Source: an uncultured bacterium (GTDB lineage: Bacteria > Bacillota > Clostridia > Lachnospirales > Lachnospiraceae). Taken from it: a stretch of 7,876 nucleotides of DNA. The notes under the pieces are model-generated. The model saw only the letters and a list, made by a program, of their open reading frames with translations. It was not told the origin of the DNA and ran no database searches. The translations under genes and the position numbers were made by a program. Shown in pieces: positions 6,232 through 7,876 of the stretch. Where the stretch lies: assembly GCA_905214365.1 (NCBI GenBank), contig CAJMMH010000127.1, forward strand, positions 1 to 7,876. Direction: 5' to 3'. Within the stretch, counting starts at the first letter, position 1. Every line of letters begins with the position of its first letter.

Positions 6232-6266
6232 CCTGTTCCCGCAGAAAAATTTTCTGCGGAAACAGG
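6232..6266. repeat. 35-nt near-perfect palindrome in the rmlB leader
   Basis: CCTGTTCCCGCAGAAAA (6232-6248) and TTTTCTGCGGAAACAGG (6250-6266) pair over 17 positions with one mismatch (6238/6260) around a single central A. Neither strand has a U-tract after it: the minus strand continues GATAGAAAAAATG. It is therefore not a standard intrinsic terminator for the upstream gene. It could be a DNA operator, or an RNA hairpin near the 5' end of the rmlB transcript, where its 3' arm would cover the AGG of the possible small-ORF ribosome binding site. Confidence 0.6.
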
Positions 6267-6309
6267 CTTTCCAGACCGAATATCCCCCGTTTTTTATTCC
6301 GTCATCCTT

Positions 6310-6340
6310 ATCATATAGGGTGACGTAACGTCACCTGCAA
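6310..6340 (-). promoter_or_regulatory. MerR-type promoter with palindromic operator, driving rmlB
   Basis: On the minus strand TTGCAG (6340-6335) and TATGAT (6315-6310) are 19 bp apart. The spacer starts at once with GTGACGTTACGTCACC, then CTA, then the -10. The full perfect palindrome is GGTGACGT-A-ACGTCACC (6319-6335). MerR-activated promoters, such as mercury merT from memory, share this design: a long 19-bp spacer, a dyad starting right after the -35, and three bases before the -10. The adjacent upstream gene encodes a MerR-type protein. Initiation would fall near 6303, about 280 nt before rmlB. A 17-bp-spacer reading with TATATG as -10 is possible but matches consensus less well. Confidence 0.65.
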
Positions 6341-6343
6341 GCA

Positions 6344-6377
6344 TTTTTTTTATTTTTTCACACTTTTTTCTGTTTTT
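6344..6377 (-). promoter_or_regulatory. A-tract array (UP-element or bent DNA) upstream of the rmlB promoter
   Basis: On the minus strand this stretch holds A-runs of 8, 6, 6 and 5 bases. On the plus strand they are T-runs at 6344-6351, 6353-6358, 6364-6369 and 6373-6377, with centres 8-11 bp apart. It begins four bases upstream of the -35 hexamer of the MerR-type promoter, where an UP element or intrinsic bend would help RNA polymerase. It also explains why no U-tract terminator is seen for the upstream gene: the minus strand is A-rich here, not T-rich. Confidence 0.45.
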
Positions 6378-6382
6378 CTTGC

Positions 6383-6406
6383 ATTCTGGTCCTTCTGCAC
6401 CAGAAT
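6383..6406. repeat. 8-bp inverted repeat after the merR-methyltransferase gene
   Basis: ATTCTGGT (6383-6390) and ACCAGAAT (6399-6406) are perfect reverse complements around an 8-nt loop, 22 bases beyond the stop codon of the upstream gene. Downstream on the minus strand the sequence is A-rich, so it is not a canonical terminator. It may be a 3'-end stabilising or pausing hairpin. Readthrough from the upstream gene into the rmlB leader cannot be excluded. Confidence 0.4.
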
Positions 6407-6428
6407 CCGCCGCAGACGCAAACCGGCA

Positions 6429-7595
6429 TCATCGCTTACACCGGAACATACCTGCATCCTTTGTGATATGGAAGCCATGCTTTGTTTTCTGCTCCGCGAA
6501 TTGGCGGAACTCCTTATAGCGGTCCAGAAGGAACTGGTTCTGATTTCCGTGGCACGACAGAATATACTCAATCAACGGCTCCGCCGCATTCAGTTCAATC
6601 GCGTCCTCATACCGCAGGCACTCCGTTTCCGGAAATACCTCCTGAAGAATCCTTGCCCCATTTTCCAGTCCGAACTGCTCATACAGACGGCTGGCCGACA
6701 GCACAATCCGGCTGTCAAACGCCTGTACCAGCTCGCTGATTTCCTTCATGTGCCTGCTGCCGTACGTACTACACAGAAACAGGCCGCCCGGCTTCAGCAC
6801 CCGGTGCACCTCCCGGCACACTGCCGGAATATCCGCGCAGTAAAACAAAACATGGTTTGCAATCACCCGGTCAAACGAAGCGTCCGGATACGGAATCTGC
6901 GCGCAGTCAAAGGTACGGAACGAAAAACGCCCGTCGCTCCCGATGTTTCTTCTTGCGTCACGGAGCATTCCCCCTGAAACATCCGAAAGAACAACTTCAA
7001 TCTCCTTGGGCAGCTGATCCGCATTTTCCGTCCACAGCGCGCCGTTTCCGCAGCCAAGCTCCAGCACCTGCATCCCATCCTCCAGGCAGCACTGCTCAAA
7101 AATCCATGGAAACCACCCCTGCAGATTCTGAGAATATTCCCGGTGCAGCCGGATCCGCGCGGAAACATTGGTTGCGTTCCGGTACTGATCCTTCAGACTC
7201 TTCTCCATGCCGGTCAGATGAATCAGCTCCAACATGCGGCTCCAGTCCGGCTGATGCTCCGCCTCCAGCGCGGCCGCCGTACTTTCAATCGCATCCTCCA
7301 CCAGGCGCATCTGTTCAATCCGGTCCTCCACCAGCTTTTTCTGCTGCCGCAGCGAATTGAGCATAAAATGATAGTCTGCGTCCCCAATCGTCATCTCCCG
7401 AATATCATCCAGAGAAAATCCCAGGTACTTTAACAGCAGAATCTGCTGCAGCCGCGCAAAATCCGAATCCGTATACAGCCGTGCTCCGCCCTGGCTCATC
7501 GCCGACGGTCTCAGAATGTTCTGCTGATCATAAAAACGGATTGTGCGCACCGATACGTTGGCCATCCGCGCAAACTGCCCGGACGTATAAAACAT
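6429..7595 (-). CDS. MerR-family regulator fused to a SAM-dependent methyltransferase
   Basis: A 388-residue two-domain protein. Residues 1-70 are a MerR-type winged helix with SGQFARMANVSVRTIRFYD (5-23), then GGARLYTDSDFARLQQI and LGFSLDDIREM. A charged helical linker (about 75-115) should form the MerR dimer coiled coil. Residues 165-280 form a class I methyltransferase: VLELGCGNGALW (177-188, SAM site), LSDVS (203-207), FDRVIANHVLFY (241-252) and LKPGGLF (267-273). SAM binding is expected; the methyl acceptor is unknown. The chosen ATG at 7595 gives a normal MerR N-terminus but has only a weak purine-rich RBS. An ATG at 7691, with AGGAAGGGG just upstream, would add 32 charged residues, and a GTG at 7739 would add 48. 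The same-strand rmlB operon behind a MerR-type promoter is a plausible target. Similar fusions are known in Firmicutes, with functions mostly unstudied. Confidence 0.88.
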   Translation of the reverse strand: MFYTSGQFARMANVSVRTIRFYDQQNILRPSAMSQGGARLYTDSDFARLQQILLLKYLGFSLDDIREMTIGDADYHFMLNSLRQQKKLVEDRIEQMRLVEDAIESTAAALEAEHQPDWSRMLELIHLTGMEKSLKDQYRNATNVSARIRLHREYSQNLQGWFPWIFEQCCLEDGMQVLELGCGNGALWTENADQLPKEIEVVLSDVSGGMLRDARRNIGSDGRFSFRTFDCAQIPYPDASFDRVIANHVLFYCADIPAVCREVHRVLKPGGLFLCSTYGSRHMKEISELVQAFDSRIVLSASRLYEQFGLENGARILQEVFPETECLRYEDAIELNAAEPLIEYILSCHGNQNQFLLDRYKEFRQFAEQKTKHGFHITKDAGMFRCKR

Positions 7596-7876
7596 CTCTT
7601 TCTTTTCCGCATCTTCTCTGCCTGCGCTTATTCCCTCTTTTTCAGCCCTGCTTCCTTCTATCATCTGCCCTGCTTTCTTTCTGCCCTGCATTCCCCTTCC
7701 TACCGCTTTATGCCAATGGTCTGCTTTCGATCTGGCCACCTGTGCCTCACTGCCTCACACAAACAGCAATAAGCCTGCCGCTAATGGTAATTGAATCGCC
7801 GCTTATCCAAAATAACTTTTGCAAATAGTTCGAGAAAAGCATGGCTCTTTGTTTAAGAATTGCATTATTTCATCTT
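7596..7876. other. Upstream region of the merR-methyltransferase gene, little recognisable
   Basis: The first part (7596-7691) is strongly purine-rich on the minus strand. It either codes for a charged N-terminal extension of the regulator or is an untranslated leader, and it contains CTGCCCTGC twice within about 30 bases. Further right there is a tandem duplication of TGCCTCAC at 7743-7758. From about 7760 to the right edge the sequence becomes AT-richer and has no convincing gene, promoter pair or palindrome. A 31-codon minus-strand frame from ATG 7842 to TGA 7747 lacks an RBS and is not supported. Confidence 0.4.

Noticed and set aside
6319..6335. Palindrome GGTGACGTAACGTCACC considered as a terminator for the upstream gene
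   Set aside because: With a single central base it cannot form a hairpin without opening several pairs, and no T-run follows on the minus strand. Its placement between -35 and -10 fits an operator better.
6468..6977. 169-codon plus-strand frame opposite the methyltransferase domain
   Set aside because: It is antisense to a well-supported coding region and its product resembles no protein family.
7743..7758. Tandem 8-bp repeat TGCCTCAC x2 considered as regulatory or an insertion footprint
   Set aside because: There are only two short copies with no flanking inverted repeats or mobile-element sequence, so chance slippage is sufficient.
1..7876. CRISPR array, insertion sequence, tRNA or rRNA genes
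   Set aside because: No spaced repeat series, transposase-like frame or terminal repeat pair was seen, and no tRNA cloverleaf or rRNA-like block was recognised.

Overview
The window looks like chromosome from an anaerobic, moderately GC-balanced Firmicute, most likely a Clostridia/Lachnospiraceae-type gut bacterium. This is inferred from gene content and protein style, not from a search. The main clues are a rubredoxin-first ('reverse') rubrerythrin, a PerR-like Fur-family regulator, strong AGGAGG-type ribosome binding sites, and Firmicute-style RmlB, RmlA, RmlD and HisC proteins.

Layout, left to right. Positions 1-252 are non-coding. They hold a leftward extended -10 promoter at the edge, two tandem 29-bp inverted repeats that share a half-site, and the promoter and operator region of the first gene. 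A PerR-like peroxide-sensing repressor (253-648, +) is followed by a large stem-loop. A reverse rubrerythrin (890-1429, +) comes next, with an A/T-rich tract, a near-consensus promoter and a perfect 17-bp palindrome between promoter and RBS. A similar, slightly imperfect palindrome lies upstream of the regulator. The two genes therefore look like an autoregulated oxidative-stress module. A shared hairpin terminator (1452-1496) separates them from a convergent minus-strand operon.

Read from right to left, the minus-strand operon is rmlB (dTDP-glucose 4,6-dehydratase), rmlA (glucose-1-phosphate thymidylyltransferase), rmlD (dTDP-4-dehydrorhamnose reductase), a VanZ-like membrane protein, and hisC (histidinol-phosphate aminotransferase). 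Gaps are 15-50 nt, and vanZ overlaps rmlD. RmlA, RmlB and RmlD are three of the four enzymes that make dTDP-L-rhamnose, a precursor of surface polysaccharide. The 3,5-epimerase gene rmlC is not in the window.

Upstream of rmlB, on the same strand, a gene (6429-7595) encodes a MerR-type DNA-binding domain fused to a class I SAM-dependent methyltransferase. The 406-nt gap between it and rmlB holds the most striking signal. A perfect 17-bp palindrome sits inside a 19-bp spacer between a TTGCAG -35 and a TATGAT -10, pointing toward rmlB, with A-tracts upstream. That is the geometry of MerR-activated promoters, so the fusion protein is a good candidate to control the rhamnose operon. Between this promoter and rmlB the leader also carries a 35-nt near-perfect palindrome and a possible 17-residue small ORF.
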